From G965216905 sp965216905 (GTDB lineage Bacteria > Actinomycetota > Acidimicrobiia > Spongiisociales > ZC4RG35), in the NCBI GenBank assembly GCA_965216905.1, contig OZ244213.1, forward strand, positions 2,170,001 to 2,234,000: DNA of 64,000 nt, read 5' to 3'. Shown in pieces: positions 1 through 8,586 of this stretch. The notes under the pieces were generated by a model. It had not been told where the DNA came from and did no database searches. It was given only the letters and a program-made list of their open reading frames with translations. Position 1 is the first letter of the stretch. Each line of letters opens with the position of its first letter. The position numbers were made by a program, and so were the translations under genes.

Positions 1-1305
1 GTCATAGCTGAACAGGGCGATGCCGGCCCCGTGCTGAGCCCACAGGGGAACGATCGGGAAGTTGGCGATCATCTTCGCTTCGAGCAGGTACATGGGGAAC
101 TGGGGACCGGGAACGTTGGTGACGGTCATGTTGAAGGGCCGGATGGCCGGGCCGACCATCCGGCTGGCGAGCGACAGTAGCGGGATCGGCGTTCCCCGGC
201 TCAGATCGACCAGCGTGGCGGCGCCCAGCGCCTGGTCGGTCCTCTTGAGATGCTTGGTCTCGGCTTCGATGATGCGAAGCCGCTTGACCGGGTCGGCCTC
301 GCCGACCGGGAGGGTGACCAGCCACATCGCCACCTGGTTACCGAGCGTCCCACGCTGCGAGGGTTTGCGGACGCTGACCGGTGCCATCACACGGAACTCG
401 AGCTTCTCCGCCGAGAACTCCTTGTGTGCTTCCAGGTAGTGGCGGATCGCGCCGGCGACCACGGCGAGGACCACGTCGTTGACGCTTCCGCCGAGTTCGT
501 TCTTGATGGCCTTCACCCGGGCGAGTTCCACCATCGTCCAGTCGAACCGCCGATTCGGCCCGATCGGGCCGTTGAGCGGGGTGGGATCGGCCTGGGACAG
601 CCAGCCCGAGCGGAGTGAGCTGGTGACCGCCACGGCACGATGAAGAAACCAGTTGGCGGCGTCACGTCCGCTCTTCACCAACTCCCGGGCCGACCCGAGA
701 CCGTCGACCACGCCCCCCAACGAACGGGCGATCTCGGCCACGGCCAGCTCGGTGCCATCCGGGGCCGGGCGGGGCTCCCAATCGGCCGGTTCCTCGATCT
801 CGCTGGTCGGCACGACATTGAGCAGGATCGTGGTGAGGTCCACGCCGGCGATGCCATCGATCATGCAGTGGTGGATCTTGGCGATGATGGCGAACCGATC
901 GTCGTCCATTCCCTCGACGATCCACAGCTCCCACAGCGGCTTGCTGCGATCGAGCTGCTGGCTGACGATCCGGCCCGCCAGACGCTTCAGCTGTTCGTCG
1001 GAGCCGGGTCTCGGCAGGCTGGTGTGGCGGACGTGATAGTCGAAGTTGAACTCGGCGTCATCGACCCACACCGGTGATCGATTGACCGGAACGTACGCCA
1101 GCCGCTGGCGGTAGCGGGGGATGTACTGGAGCTTGGATGCGATGTGGGCGCGAATCCGGTCGATGTCGATGCCGCCCTCGCCGGTGGCCAGCTCACCGGC
1201 CTCGAACAGCACCACCGCGGCAACGTGCATGTGCGACGAGCGGTTCTCGAGCGCCAGGAAGGACGCATCCAGATGGGAGAGCGGTTCGTGGAACGTGGCC
1301 GGCAT
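1..1305 (-). CDS. WS/DGAT family wax ester synthase / diacylglycerol acyltransferase (3' end cut by window)
   Basis: Acyl-CoA-dependent O-acyltransferase that would make wax esters or triacylglycerol at the membrane or lipid-body surface. The frame is open from the start at 1305 to the window edge, giving 435 codons of a family usually about 460 residues, so only the last few tens of residues are missing. The N-terminus (MPATFHEPLSHLDASFLALE) is typical, and the catalytic HHxxxDG motif reads HHCMIDG near residue 150. A further family motif follows near residue 270 (NDVVLAVVAG). No Shine-Dalgarno is visible; a TAACCT hexamer sits 6 nt before the ATG, inside the end of the upstream gene, which suggests a leaderless message. 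Substrate preference cannot be told from sequence. Confidence 0.93.
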   Translation of the reverse strand, partial: MPATFHEPLSHLDASFLALENRSSHMHVAAVVLFEAGELATGEGGIDIDRIRAHIASKLQYIPRYRQRLAYVPVNRSPVWVDDAEFNFDYHVRHTSLPRPGSDEQLKRLAGRIVSQQLDRSKPLWELWIVEGMDDDRFAIIAKIHHCMIDGIAGVDLTTILLNVVPTSEIEEPADWEPRPAPDGTELAVAEIARSLGGVVDGLGSARELVKSGRDAANWFLHRAVAVTSSLRSGWLSQADPTPLNGPIGPNRRFDWTMVELARVKAIKNELGGSVNDVVLAVVAGAIRHYLEAHKEFSAEKLEFRVMAPVSVRKPSQRGTLGNQVAMWLVTLPVGEADPVKRLRIIEAETKHLKRTDQALGAATLVDLSRGTPIPLLSLASRMVGPAIRPFNMTVTNVPGPQFPMYLLEAKMIANFPIVPLWAQHGAGIALFSYD

Positions 1306-1311
1306 CAGCAG

Positions 1312-1317
1312 AGGTTA
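1312..1317 (-). promoter_or_regulatory. putative -10 element of the WS/DGAT gene
   Basis: TAACCT read on the minus strand, six bases before the ATG at 1305, overlapping the stop codon of the upstream gene. It fits the TANNNT spacing seen repeatedly in this window for leaderless genes. Confidence 0.45.
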
Positions 1318-1911
1318 GGACGGCGCGACCGTCCCGGGGACGAGCGGAATGCGCGTCCAGCCCAGCCGGTGTTCGACGGCCCGTCGGACGGCGGTGTCGG
1401 TGGCGGGAGGTGCTCGCTCGATGTACTCGCGGGCTCTCCTCGCGGCGACACCCTTCAGCGAGCGGAGATAGGCGATGACCTGCTCGGTCAGCACGTCGAC
1501 CGATGACGCGTCGAGACCGGTCGTGGGGATCCCGGTCCACACGACGCCGTCGAGGTCGTCGCGGGTCGCCAGCCACTCGGAGACGGCCGACCCCGCCACG
1601 TCGTGGATCACCCCACCCGCCATGTCGCGGTGGCCGTCACGATCGGCGAGGTGGATCCACTCGCGACGGGTCGGACCTTCGCGCACGCGGAGATTCTCGG
1701 CTGCGTCGTCGAGGGTGCGGTGGCGGCTGGTGACCCAGTACGTGGGGATGGGCTCGACACCGGCCGTCGCCACCAGCGTGATCCTGAGATTGGCGGCGAT
1801 GCGGGCGAACTCGATCGGAAGGCGAGGCCCATCGCGTCGCCACGGTCGCTCGGCCGCGAGCGTCCGTGGGCTCCACAGCAGCGACCCCCAACCGATGACT
1901 CCGACACGCAC
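1315..1911 (-). CDS. conserved hypothetical protein, gamma-glutamylcyclotransferase-like N-terminus
   Basis: A 198-residue soluble protein of unknown function. It opens with a VGVIGWGSLLW motif resembling the phosphate-binding loop of gamma-glutamylcyclotransferase-like folds, but the overall match is too weak to assign an enzyme activity. The start is a choice. A TTG at 1920 lies in the same frame, but it falls inside a TAGGTT hexamer that looks like a -10 element. The GTG at 1911 lies 7 nt after that hexamer, fitting the local leaderless pattern, so GTG 1911 is preferred. The gene begins 37 nt downstream of tRNA-Arg on the same strand and could also be read through from it. Confidence 0.7.
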   Translation of the reverse strand: MRVGVIGWGSLLWSPRTLAAERPWRRDGPRLPIEFARIAANLRITLVATAGVEPIPTYWVTSRHRTLDDAAENLRVREGPTRREWIHLADRDGHRDMAGGVIHDVAGSAVSEWLATRDDLDGVVWTGIPTTGLDASSVDVLTEQVIAYLRSLKGVAARRAREYIERAPPATDTAVRRAVEHRLGWTRIPLVPGTVAPS

Positions 1912-1948
1912 CGGCGGCAACCTAATGCGGCTCGCCGGTGCACGTGGG

Positions 1949-2021
1949 CGCCCTCGGCAGGATTCGAACCTGCGACCTACTGCTTAGGAGGCAGTTGCTC
2001 TATCCCCTGAGCTACGAGGGC
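1949..2021 (-). tRNA. tRNA-Arg (anticodon CCU)
   Basis: A complete cloverleaf on the minus strand. The acceptor stem pairs GCCCTCG with CGAGGGC, and the T arm carries GGTTCGAATCC. The anticodon stem ACTGC/GCAGT encloses the loop CTCCTAA, giving anticodon CCU that reads AGG. The discriminator base is G and CCA is not encoded. Confidence 0.96.
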
Positions 2022-2182
2022 GGGGGATTCGCCGTGGCTCCGGGGAGCCGCGGTGCGGCGTCGTCGGAGATTGTGCCACCGGGATGGGGGTGGGGCGAAC
2101 GGTGGTCGAGCCGACACGGGATGCCTGTTCGCGTATCGTCGGAAGGGGTTTGGGCGCCGGACCCATCCCAAGGAGTGGAGAG

Positions 2183-3517
2183 ATGAGACGGAAACTGGGA
2201 CTTCTCGTCGCGGCCGCGCTGGCGGTTGCGAGCATCGCCGGGAGCGCCGCGGCTCACGAACAGAACGGTGTGATGCAGAATCAATCGGCCGACTTCGCGG
2301 CCGTCGCCGCCAAAGCCGCCGACCACAGCAATGCACCCTCGTCCCACGTTCCCTGTGTCCAGGGTTATGCGGGAGAGTTCCCGTGCCACAAGGTGGATCA
2401 GCTCAGCCATCTGTCGCCGGCCGACCTGGGCGTGACTTTCGTGAACGACATGTGGGGCTGGACGGATCCGATGACCGGCGTCGACTATGCGTTGGTGGGA
2501 GCAGCCGAAGGCGTGGTGTTCGTCGACATCTCCGACCCGAAGCGTCCGGACGTGGTCGGCATCCTGCCCACCGCCTCGACCGCCGGAGGCGAGTTCTGGC
2601 GTGACCTCAAGGTCTACGCCGATCACGTGTTCGTGGTCTCGGAGCACGATGATCATCCCATGCAGGTGTTCGACCTGACCCAGCTTCGGGATGCGTCCGG
2701 GTACACCGTCTTCTCCGACACGGCCCTGTACAGCGGTACCGAAGAAGAGCACATCGACCATGCGCACAACATCGTCATCAACACCGAAATCGGGCATGCC
2801 TACATCGTCGGCTCCCACTCGGCAGACGGTGGCCTTCACATCGTGGACATCACCGATCCGGCCAATCCGACGTTCGCCGGGGTGTTCGCCGACCACGGCT
2901 ACACCCACGACTCCCAATGCGTCCAGTACTGGGGTCCCGATTCGGACTATCACGGTCGGAGCTTGTGCTTCAGTGCCAACGCCACGTTCGACGGGACGCC
3001 GTTCTTGAACACGCTCTCGATCGTGGATGTCACCGATCCGGCCAATCCGATCGCCATCTCCGAGACGGAGTATCCCAACGACGGCTACAGCCATCAGGGA
3101 TGGCTCACGGACGACCAGCGCTACTTCCTGCACAACGACGAGTTGGACGAGGTCTTCTTCGGGCTGAAGACGACGACGCGGATCTTCGATCTGGCCGATC
3201 TCGACAACCCGGTCCTCTCGGCAACCGTCGAGCACCGCACCGAGGCGGTCGGGCACAATGCCTACATCGACGGCCGGTATCTGTTCGCATCGAACTACTC
3301 GGCCGGTCTCCAGGTGTTCGACGTGACCGATGTGGCCTCGGGTGAGCTACCCGAGGTGGCCTACTTCGACGTCTTCCCGGAGACGGATGCCGCCACCTTC
3401 GCGGGCGGAACCTGGAGCAACTATCCGTACTTCGCCCAGAAGGGCGTCGTGGCGGTTTCCAGCATGGACCGCGGTCTGTTCATCCTCCAGCCCCGGCTGG
3501 GGAAGGGCGGCAACTGA
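2183..3517 (+). CDS. secreted LVIVD-repeat protein (choice-of-anchor B type)
   Basis: A 444-residue exported protein. Residues 1-25 form a signal peptide (RRK, then a hydrophobic run ending SAAA). The mature part has repeated VVFVDISDP / LHIVDITDP / LSIVDVTDP units, the LVIVD beta-propeller-like repeat, and the overall layout of the choice-of-anchor B family. The ATG at 2183 is preferred over upstream in-frame codons because AAGGAG lies 7 nt before it and it gives a clean signal peptide. A TATCGT hexamer at 2134-2139 may be the -10 element, giving a leader of about 40 nt. The molecular role is unknown; the family is usually described as surface or extracellular. It ends just before a perfect 32-base palindrome. 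Confidence 0.85.
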   Translation: MRRKLGLLVAAALAVASIAGSAAAHEQNGVMQNQSADFAAVAAKAADHSNAPSSHVPCVQGYAGEFPCHKVDQLSHLSPADLGVTFVNDMWGWTDPMTGVDYALVGAAEGVVFVDISDPKRPDVVGILPTASTAGGEFWRDLKVYADHVFVVSEHDDHPMQVFDLTQLRDASGYTVFSDTALYSGTEEEHIDHAHNIVINTEIGHAYIVGSHSADGGLHIVDITDPANPTFAGVFADHGYTHDSQCVQYWGPDSDYHGRSLCFSANATFDGTPFLNTLSIVDVTDPANPIAISETEYPNDGYSHQGWLTDDQRYFLHNDELDEVFFGLKTTTRIFDLADLDNPVLSATVEHRTEAVGHNAYIDGRYLFASNYSAGLQVFDVTDVASGELPEVAYFDVFPETDAATFAGGTWSNYPYFAQKGVVAVSSMDRGLFILQPRLGKGGN

Positions 3518-3536
3518 CCTCCGTCACCGACGGATT

Positions 3537-3568
3537 GCATCGGGCCCGGCAGCTGCCGGGCCCGATGC
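3537..3568. terminator. bidirectional terminator: perfect 32-bp palindrome
   Basis: Two 16-base arms (GCATCGGGCCCGGCAG and its exact complement) meet without a spacer, between the stop of the LVIVD gene (3517) and the stop of the convergent merR gene (3578). The position suits factor-independent termination in both directions, although no U-tract follows. Confidence 0.75.
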
Positions 3569-3577
3569 GCGTCGGAT

Positions 3578-4378
3578 TCAGTCGACCGGCCAGAGAATCT
3601 CCGTGCGCAGATCCTCCGGTGCCACCTCCTCGGGGCTGTTGAGATAGACCTCTCGGGCGGGACCCGATGGCGTATGGCCATGGGTCTGCATCCACGCGGT
3701 CAGCGCGTGATACGCCGGACCCAACTGATCGTACGGGCCCTCGTGGATGGTGCGGGCCATCGAACCGCCGGGAAACGCCTTGACCTCGATCTCGGCCGAC
3801 GATGGGACGTCGTCGGCGGTAGGAATGCAGATCTCGATCTCCGCCTCGGATCCATCGTCCGGGAACTCGTGGTAGACGATGAACGGAACTCCGGTGGGGC
3901 CTGCACCGTTGGCGCCGAGATGGCCCATCACGGCACCGAAGCCGTACGGGATCGCCGAGATGGCGCCCTCGCGGTCGGCGATCACCCGCTTGGAGGCCGC
4001 CGACTGTTCGGGAACCTGCTTGATCGAGATGTCGTATGTCTTCACGAAGTCCTCTCCTCTCATGAGACGGTCGATGTAGGAGAGCCGCCGCTCGTACTCG
4101 TCGAGTGTGCGGCTCAGATGGGTGCGGTGCTCCGACAGGACCGCCGCGCGATCGGTGCCGTCGAGGACCTGAGCGATCCGATCCAGTGGCATGTCCAGGC
4201 TGCGGAGCGTCCGAATCACCTCGGCTCGGGTCGCCTGGCTGCTCTCGTAGTACCGGTAGCTCGACTCGGGGTCGACGGAGGCGGGGACCAGCAGACCGAT
4301 TTGGTCGTAGTGCCGGAGCGCCTTCACCGACAATCGGGTCATCTTCGAGAAGCGTCCGATCGGCATCAGGTTGCTCAT
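3578..4378 (-). CDS. MerR-family regulator with GyrI-like effector domain
   Basis: A 266-residue transcription activator/repressor. Residues 5-75 are a MerR winged helix-turn-helix (IGRFSKMTRLSVKALRHYDQ) followed by a dimerising coiled coil to about 115. Residues 120-266 are a GyrI/AraC-E-type ligand-binding domain (EGPYDQLGPAYHALTAWM), as in BmrR-like multidrug sensors, so a hydrophobic cationic effector is likely. The ATG at 4378 is chosen because upstream residues do not belong to the family and the promoter lies directly before it. That promoter has an elongated 19-bp spacer with an inverted repeat, typical of MerR regulation. The neighbouring membrane protein gene is divergent and may be a target. 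Confidence 0.9.
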   Translation of the reverse strand: MSNLMPIGRFSKMTRLSVKALRHYDQIGLLVPASVDPESSYRYYESSQATRAEVIRTLRSLDMPLDRIAQVLDGTDRAAVLSEHRTHLSRTLDEYERRLSYIDRLMRGEDFVKTYDISIKQVPEQSAASKRVIADREGAISAIPYGFGAVMGHLGANGAGPTGVPFIVYHEFPDDGSEAEIEICIPTADDVPSSAEIEVKAFPGGSMARTIHEGPYDQLGPAYHALTAWMQTHGHTPSGPAREVYLNSPEEVAPEDLRTEILWPVD

Positions 4379-4385
4379 GGAACCG

Positions 4386-4416
4386 AGTATGCGGTCTCCT
4401 GTGGGGGGAGAGTCAA
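4386..4416 (-). promoter_or_regulatory. MerR-type autoregulated promoter and operator
   Basis: On the minus strand, TTGACT (4411-4416) and CATACT (4386-4391) are separated by 19 bp, the over-long spacer characteristic of MerR-controlled promoters. The arms TCTCC (4395-4399) and GGAGA (4407-4411) form a dyad centred in the spacer. Binding by the adjacent MerR protein is inferred. Confidence 0.65.
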
Positions 4417-4476
4417 GGGGTATCCACTCCGGGGTCTCCCGAACCGCGTAGGCTCGATCTCGGGAAGGAACGGACA

Positions 4477-6708
4477 ATGACGACAGGCGAGCTGCGGGTC
4501 CATGGCGTCTCGGGCACTCCTCCGCGGGACATCTTGTTCACCGACCCGGTTCGCGAGGATCGGGCGCCGGATGACCAGCTCAACTATGCGGACGTGTTCG
4601 TCAAGCCGGACCGGGATCGTGGCTTCGACGTCAGGGCGTTCCACTGGGGCGGTCTGACCGCCGGGAGCCGGTGGACGGCCTGGTGGATCCTGCTCGGTCC
4701 GTTTGCGCTCGCCAACGCCGCCGGGTGGATGAGCCGGAGGCACTCCAAGTGGGGCCGGACCGGAGTCCGGGTGGCGGGGTTGTTGCTCACCGCGCTGTTC
4801 GTCGACCAGCTCGCCACCGCCGCCGTCCACATCCCGGACCGCAAGTTGCTCGAGCTGGGCGTGTCGTGGAGGCGGGTCGGGTTGGTGGCACTGGCGCTGC
4901 TGGCGGTCGTGCTGCTCTTGATTCTGGTCGTCCAGTTCTCCCTGCGATCGCACACCCGCAACCTGAGGTTGGGCGGACGGTTCCGGCTCATGTTCGGGCC
5001 GACGCCGTCGGCGATGATCCGGCCCGACGCCCAGGAGCGGTGGGATGACCCGGCGGCTCATCATTCGGTTCTCGAAGACCAGATGTGGGCCGTGCAACCG
5101 ATGCTGGAGCGACTCACCCGTATCCACCTCGGTACGGGGCTTGCCACGCTGGCGCTCGACCTCACCACCTGGAGCGGTGCCGTGTCGTGGCTCCCGTGGC
5201 TGTCGGTGTCCACGCTCGTCGCCGCCGTGGCGACCATGGTGCTGGTCGGTCTGGTGCCCGAGCACGCCACTGCGCGGTGGGCGGCCACCCTCATGCCGCA
5301 CGCCGGTGCGGTCGCAGTCATCGCGGCGGTCGGCGGCATCGCATTCGGTGACATCGCCGCCGACGGTGTTTCGATCCACTCGGTCACCCTCGGTCTGGCG
5401 CTCGGTCTGGCCGCGGCCACCCTGTGGGCGGGGCTCACCTGTGGACTCCGCGTGATGGGGGCGCTGGTGCTGTCGATTCAGTTCGGAGCGGTCCTCGGCA
5501 TCGTGGCCGGACTGGTCGGCGAAGGGCTCCTGTCGTTGGAGGGAGAATTGATCGAGCGTGGTGCCGGTTGGGTCTCGGTGGCGATGGTGTTCCTGCTGGC
5601 GACGCTCGTCGCCTCGGTGTTGTACCTGATGGTGACCGGGACCACCGATCCTCCCGGAGCCGGCGGACCACCCGTTCCGGTGTCGTCGGTCGGTGAGGCG
5701 GGATGGCAGCACGGCTGGGCCCGGGCCCAGTTCCTGCTGCGGCGAGCCGAGCAGCGCGCCGGGCGGCTTCTCTCGGTGGCGGCCGTCTACGGATCCGGCG
5801 TCGCCGGACTCGTGATCTATCGACTCGTGGAGCATCGGATCGAGACCGGTGATTGGGCGCTCGATCCCGCCTTCCTGGGTACGCCGGGTGACAGCGTGCT
5901 GATCGCTCGCATCGGGTCGGCGGTGGGCGTGCTCTTGCTCGCCGGGATGATCGGTTTCGTGGGCGTTGCCTGGGGACGGATCGCGGCGGCGGGAGCCGCC
6001 TTGGGCGCGGCAGTCGTGGTCGCTGCCGCCGGAGCCGGGGTCTTCTCGGTCAACTTCCTCGGGGTCGAAGCGAGCACCGACGGCGGAATCGTCGAGTTGG
6101 CCGTGTTCCTGGCGGTCGCAGTCCCCGGCTTCTTCCTCCTGCGAAGCGTGTTGAGTGGGCTGCGGCCCGGCCAGCAGAGCCACGACCGCCGTCGCAAGGT
6201 GGGGGTGCTTTGGGATCTCACCACCTTCTGGCCTCGCTGGTATCAGCCGCTCGGCCCACCTGCGTACGGACCGAAGGTGGTGGGGGCGCTCGCCGCCCGG
6301 CTGATGACCCGACCGGTCGACGTGCTGGCGGCTCACTCGCAGGGGAGTCTCATCGCCGGCATCGTGCTGGCTCGAATCGAGCCGAAGTACCACCCCCGGG
6401 CCTACCTCAGCCACGGCTCACAGCTGGGAGTCCTCTACCCCGACATCTTTCCGGATGTGGATCTCACCGAGCTGCGGCGGCGCCTGGCATTGGCCATGCC
6501 CGGCCGGTGGCTCAACCTGTGGCGTCGCACCGACCCGGTCGGAGGGCACATCGTTCCGGAACTGGGAGCGGACAACCTCGAGGTGGAGACGGGGATCGGA
6601 CACAGCGGCTACGAGCTGACCCCCGAGTACGACGCCGCCCGCGTCCAAGGGCTGGGCGTCCCGCGGGTGTCCATCGATGCTCGGAGCGGTGTCGACGCCC
6701 CCACCTGA
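4477..6708 (+). CDS. large integral membrane protein with lipase-like nucleophile elbow
   Basis: A 743-residue protein not assigned to a characterised family. The N-terminus has RVHGVSGTPP, resembling the oxyanion strand of alpha/beta hydrolases. The centre has about ten hydrophobic segments (roughly residues 65-85, 95-115, 130-155, 215-390 and 445-570). The cytoplasmic C-terminus contains AHSQGS with Ser621 as candidate nucleophile, followed by a hydrolase-like YLSHGSQLG stretch and a late GHSGY. A split alpha/beta hydrolase with a membrane insertion is a reasonable reading, but no activity is claimed. AAGGA lies 7 nt before the ATG at 4477, and a TAGGCT hexamer at 4449-4454 may be the -10. 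Divergent from the MerR gene, which may control it. Confidence 0.7.
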   Translation: MTTGELRVHGVSGTPPRDILFTDPVREDRAPDDQLNYADVFVKPDRDRGFDVRAFHWGGLTAGSRWTAWWILLGPFALANAAGWMSRRHSKWGRTGVRVAGLLLTALFVDQLATAAVHIPDRKLLELGVSWRRVGLVALALLAVVLLLILVVQFSLRSHTRNLRLGGRFRLMFGPTPSAMIRPDAQERWDDPAAHHSVLEDQMWAVQPMLERLTRIHLGTGLATLALDLTTWSGAVSWLPWLSVSTLVAAVATMVLVGLVPEHATARWAATLMPHAGAVAVIAAVGGIAFGDIAADGVSIHSVTLGLALGLAAATLWAGLTCGLRVMGALVLSIQFGAVLGIVAGLVGEGLLSLEGELIERGAGWVSVAMVFLLATLVASVLYLMVTGTTDPPGAGGPPVPVSSVGEAGWQHGWARAQFLLRRAEQRAGRLLSVAAVYGSGVAGLVIYRLVEHRIETGDWALDPAFLGTPGDSVLIARIGSAVGVLLLAGMIGFVGVAWGRIAAAGAALGAAVVVAAAGAGVFSVNFLGVEASTDGGIVELAVFLAVAVPGFFLLRSVLSGLRPGQQSHDRRRKVGVLWDLTTFWPRWYQPLGPPAYGPKVVGALAARLMTRPVDVLAAHSQGSLIAGIVLARIEPKYHPRAYLSHGSQLGVLYPDIFPDVDLTELRRRLALAMPGRWLNLWRRTDPVGGHIVPELGADNLEVETGIGHSGYELTPEYDAARVQGLGVPRVSIDARSGVDAPT

Positions 6709-6711
6709 TCG

Positions 6712-8586
6712 GTGACGGATGAACCGGCCCGGGCCGTCGAGCGTTCTCCCGTCATGATGAACTCGCCCGTGCGACCCGTTCGGCTGGCTGCGGCCATGGT
6801 CGTGGTCGCGCCGGTGCTGTTCGATCCCTGGGGTTGGGCGCCGTTCGGGCCGGTCAAGTGGACGGCGGTTTCGGTGGCGGCGATGGCGTTCGTGGCGACG
6901 GCGCTCGCACGCCCCTTTGCCCTCCACCGGGCATCTGCGATCGGATGGGTGGCCTTCGTCGGCTGGATGACCCTGGCTTCCGCCACCGGCGCCGACCCAC
7001 TCCACGCCTGGATCGGGACTCCGGACCGTCATCTTGGATGGGCGACCTGGGTTCTCTTCGGACTCGTCTTCGCGGCCGGCCAGGCGCTCGGTACCCGGGC
7101 CGATCGGCGGACCGTGGCGCGGGCGGCAGTCGTCGCCTTGGTGGGCATCGGGCTCGTGGCAGTGACGGAAGCGTTTGGTGTTCTTCCGCCTGCCGGTGCC
7201 TCCGGCCGGCTCGGCGGCCCGTTTGGGTCGGCTGCCTACCTCGGTGCGGCGGTCTGCCTGCTCGCGCCGGTGACGGCCTCGGCGGCGGTCGTCGAGCAGC
7301 GAGCGTGGAGATGGGCGGCGGGAGCGGCGACGCTCGGAGGGTTCATCGCCGTGGTCGGATCGGGCACCCGGGCGGCATTGGTGGGACTCGGCGTGACGGG
7401 CGCGTCGATCGTGGCCGCCCGACACCGGGTGGGCGGCACCGTCGCGCCGGCCCGCATCCGATCGACACCCTGGCGGACGGCGGCGGTGGCCATGGTGGGG
7501 CTGGCGGCCACGGCGATCGTCATCGTTGGTCCACTGGGACAACGGAGCCTCGCCACCGTGGACTTCGACGACTCCGGGAGTCGGGGAAGAGTCGACGAGT
7601 GGATCGTGGCGAGCCGGGTGCTGTCGGCCCACCCCGTCGTCGGTGTGGGGCCCGAGGGGTATCGAGTGGTCTTCCCACGGTTCGTCGACGACTCCTACGC
7701 TCGCAGGTACGGCCGGGCGGTGGTGCCCGATCGAGCCCACGACGTGTTCTTGGACGTCGGAGTGTCGGCCGGCCTGCCGGGGCTCCTGCTGGCGGCGGCC
7801 GGGATCGGATGGCTGGGGTGGGTGGCTTGGAGAGCCATGTCGAACCGGGATGTTCCGCTGGTCGGGATCGGGTCCGGTGTGCTCGCCTACCTCGTTCAGC
7901 AGCTCTTCCTGTTCCCGATCGCCGAGCTCGACCCGGTGCTGTGGCTCCTGGCGGGCTTGCTGACGACGACCGTTGCCCGCGGGGCGAGGCTGCGCTTCGG
8001 TGGACCGGCAGTTGCGATCGTCGCAGCCACCCTCACGGTCGCATTGGCGGTGGTCGGGGTCGCCGACGTTGTCGCCGACCGGCGTCTGGCCCGATCGGGG
8101 ACGGTGGGCTCATCGCAGGCGGCGTCGCTGGCCGAGCAGGCCACCACCTTGCGGCCCGACTCGATCCGGTACTGGTTCGAAGCGTCACGGACAGTCGCCG
8201 ATGTCGACCCGAGACGATCCCTCGAGCTGATCGACCGTGCACGAGACCTGTCGCCCGGCGATCCGATCCTGCGCCTCGCCGAATTGGAACGACTCGTCGA
8301 TCTCGTGCGTCGAACCGGTGAACCCAGATGGGTCGATACGATGACGACGAAAGCCCAAGCCGCAGTGTCCGAAGACCCTCACAACCCGGCGGCACATCTC
8401 CTGGCGGGAATCGCTGCGGCGATGGTCGGGGATCTGGAGCAGGCTGAATCGGCCTTCGTGCGCACCGTCGAACTCGACCCCGACTCCGATGCGGGGTGGA
8501 ACAACCTGGCGCTGGTGTTCGAACAGACGGGCCGGCTGGAAGAGGCGGCCGCCGCGCGAGCGGAAGCGAAGGAAGGAACCGAGTGA
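6712..8586 (+). CDS. O-antigen ligase-like membrane protein with C-terminal TPR repeats
   Basis: A 624-residue protein. Residues about 20-455 hold ten or more membrane helices and the Wzy/WaaL family pattern, including GSGTRAALVGL, the periplasmic loop motif SAHPVVGVGPEGYR and a conserved RAHD. Residues about 460-615 form tetratricopeptide-like helices (HLLAGIAAAMVGDLEQAESA). The family polymerises or ligates glycans outside the cytoplasmic membrane, and TPR extensions are common in Gram-positive members. The GTG at 6712 is 3 nt after the previous stop, suggesting translational coupling; ATG at 6754 or 6757 is an alternative start, and neither has a good ribosome binding site. The glycan substrate is unknown, with no glycosyltransferase cluster nearby. 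Confidence 0.82.
   Translation: MTDEPARAVERSPVMMNSPVRPVRLAAAMVVVAPVLFDPWGWAPFGPVKWTAVSVAAMAFVATALARPFALHRASAIGWVAFVGWMTLASATGADPLHAWIGTPDRHLGWATWVLFGLVFAAGQALGTRADRRTVARAAVVALVGIGLVAVTEAFGVLPPAGASGRLGGPFGSAAYLGAAVCLLAPVTASAAVVEQRAWRWAAGAATLGGFIAVVGSGTRAALVGLGVTGASIVAARHRVGGTVAPARIRSTPWRTAAVAMVGLAATAIVIVGPLGQRSLATVDFDDSGSRGRVDEWIVASRVLSAHPVVGVGPEGYRVVFPRFVDDSYARRYGRAVVPDRAHDVFLDVGVSAGLPGLLLAAAGIGWLGWVAWRAMSNRDVPLVGIGSGVLAYLVQQLFLFPIAELDPVLWLLAGLLTTTVARGARLRFGGPAVAIVAATLTVALAVVGVADVVADRRLARSGTVGSSQAASLAEQATTLRPDSIRYWFEASRTVADVDPRRSLELIDRARDLSPGDPILRLAELERLVDLVRRTGEPRWVDTMTTKAQAAVSEDPHNPAAHLLAGIAAAMVGDLEQAESAFVRTVELDPDSDAGWNNLALVFEQTGRLEEAAAARAEAKEGTE

Noticed and set aside
4105..4476. Upstream extension of the membrane protein gene
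   Set aside because: The region encodes the merR N-terminus on the other strand; the ATG at 4477 has a ribosome binding site.
4375..6414. 679-codon open frame on the minus strand
   Set aside because: It is the mirror of the real 743-aa membrane protein gene: high GC third positions keep the opposite frame open, and the product is an unstructured Arg/Gly/His/Pro-rich sequence.
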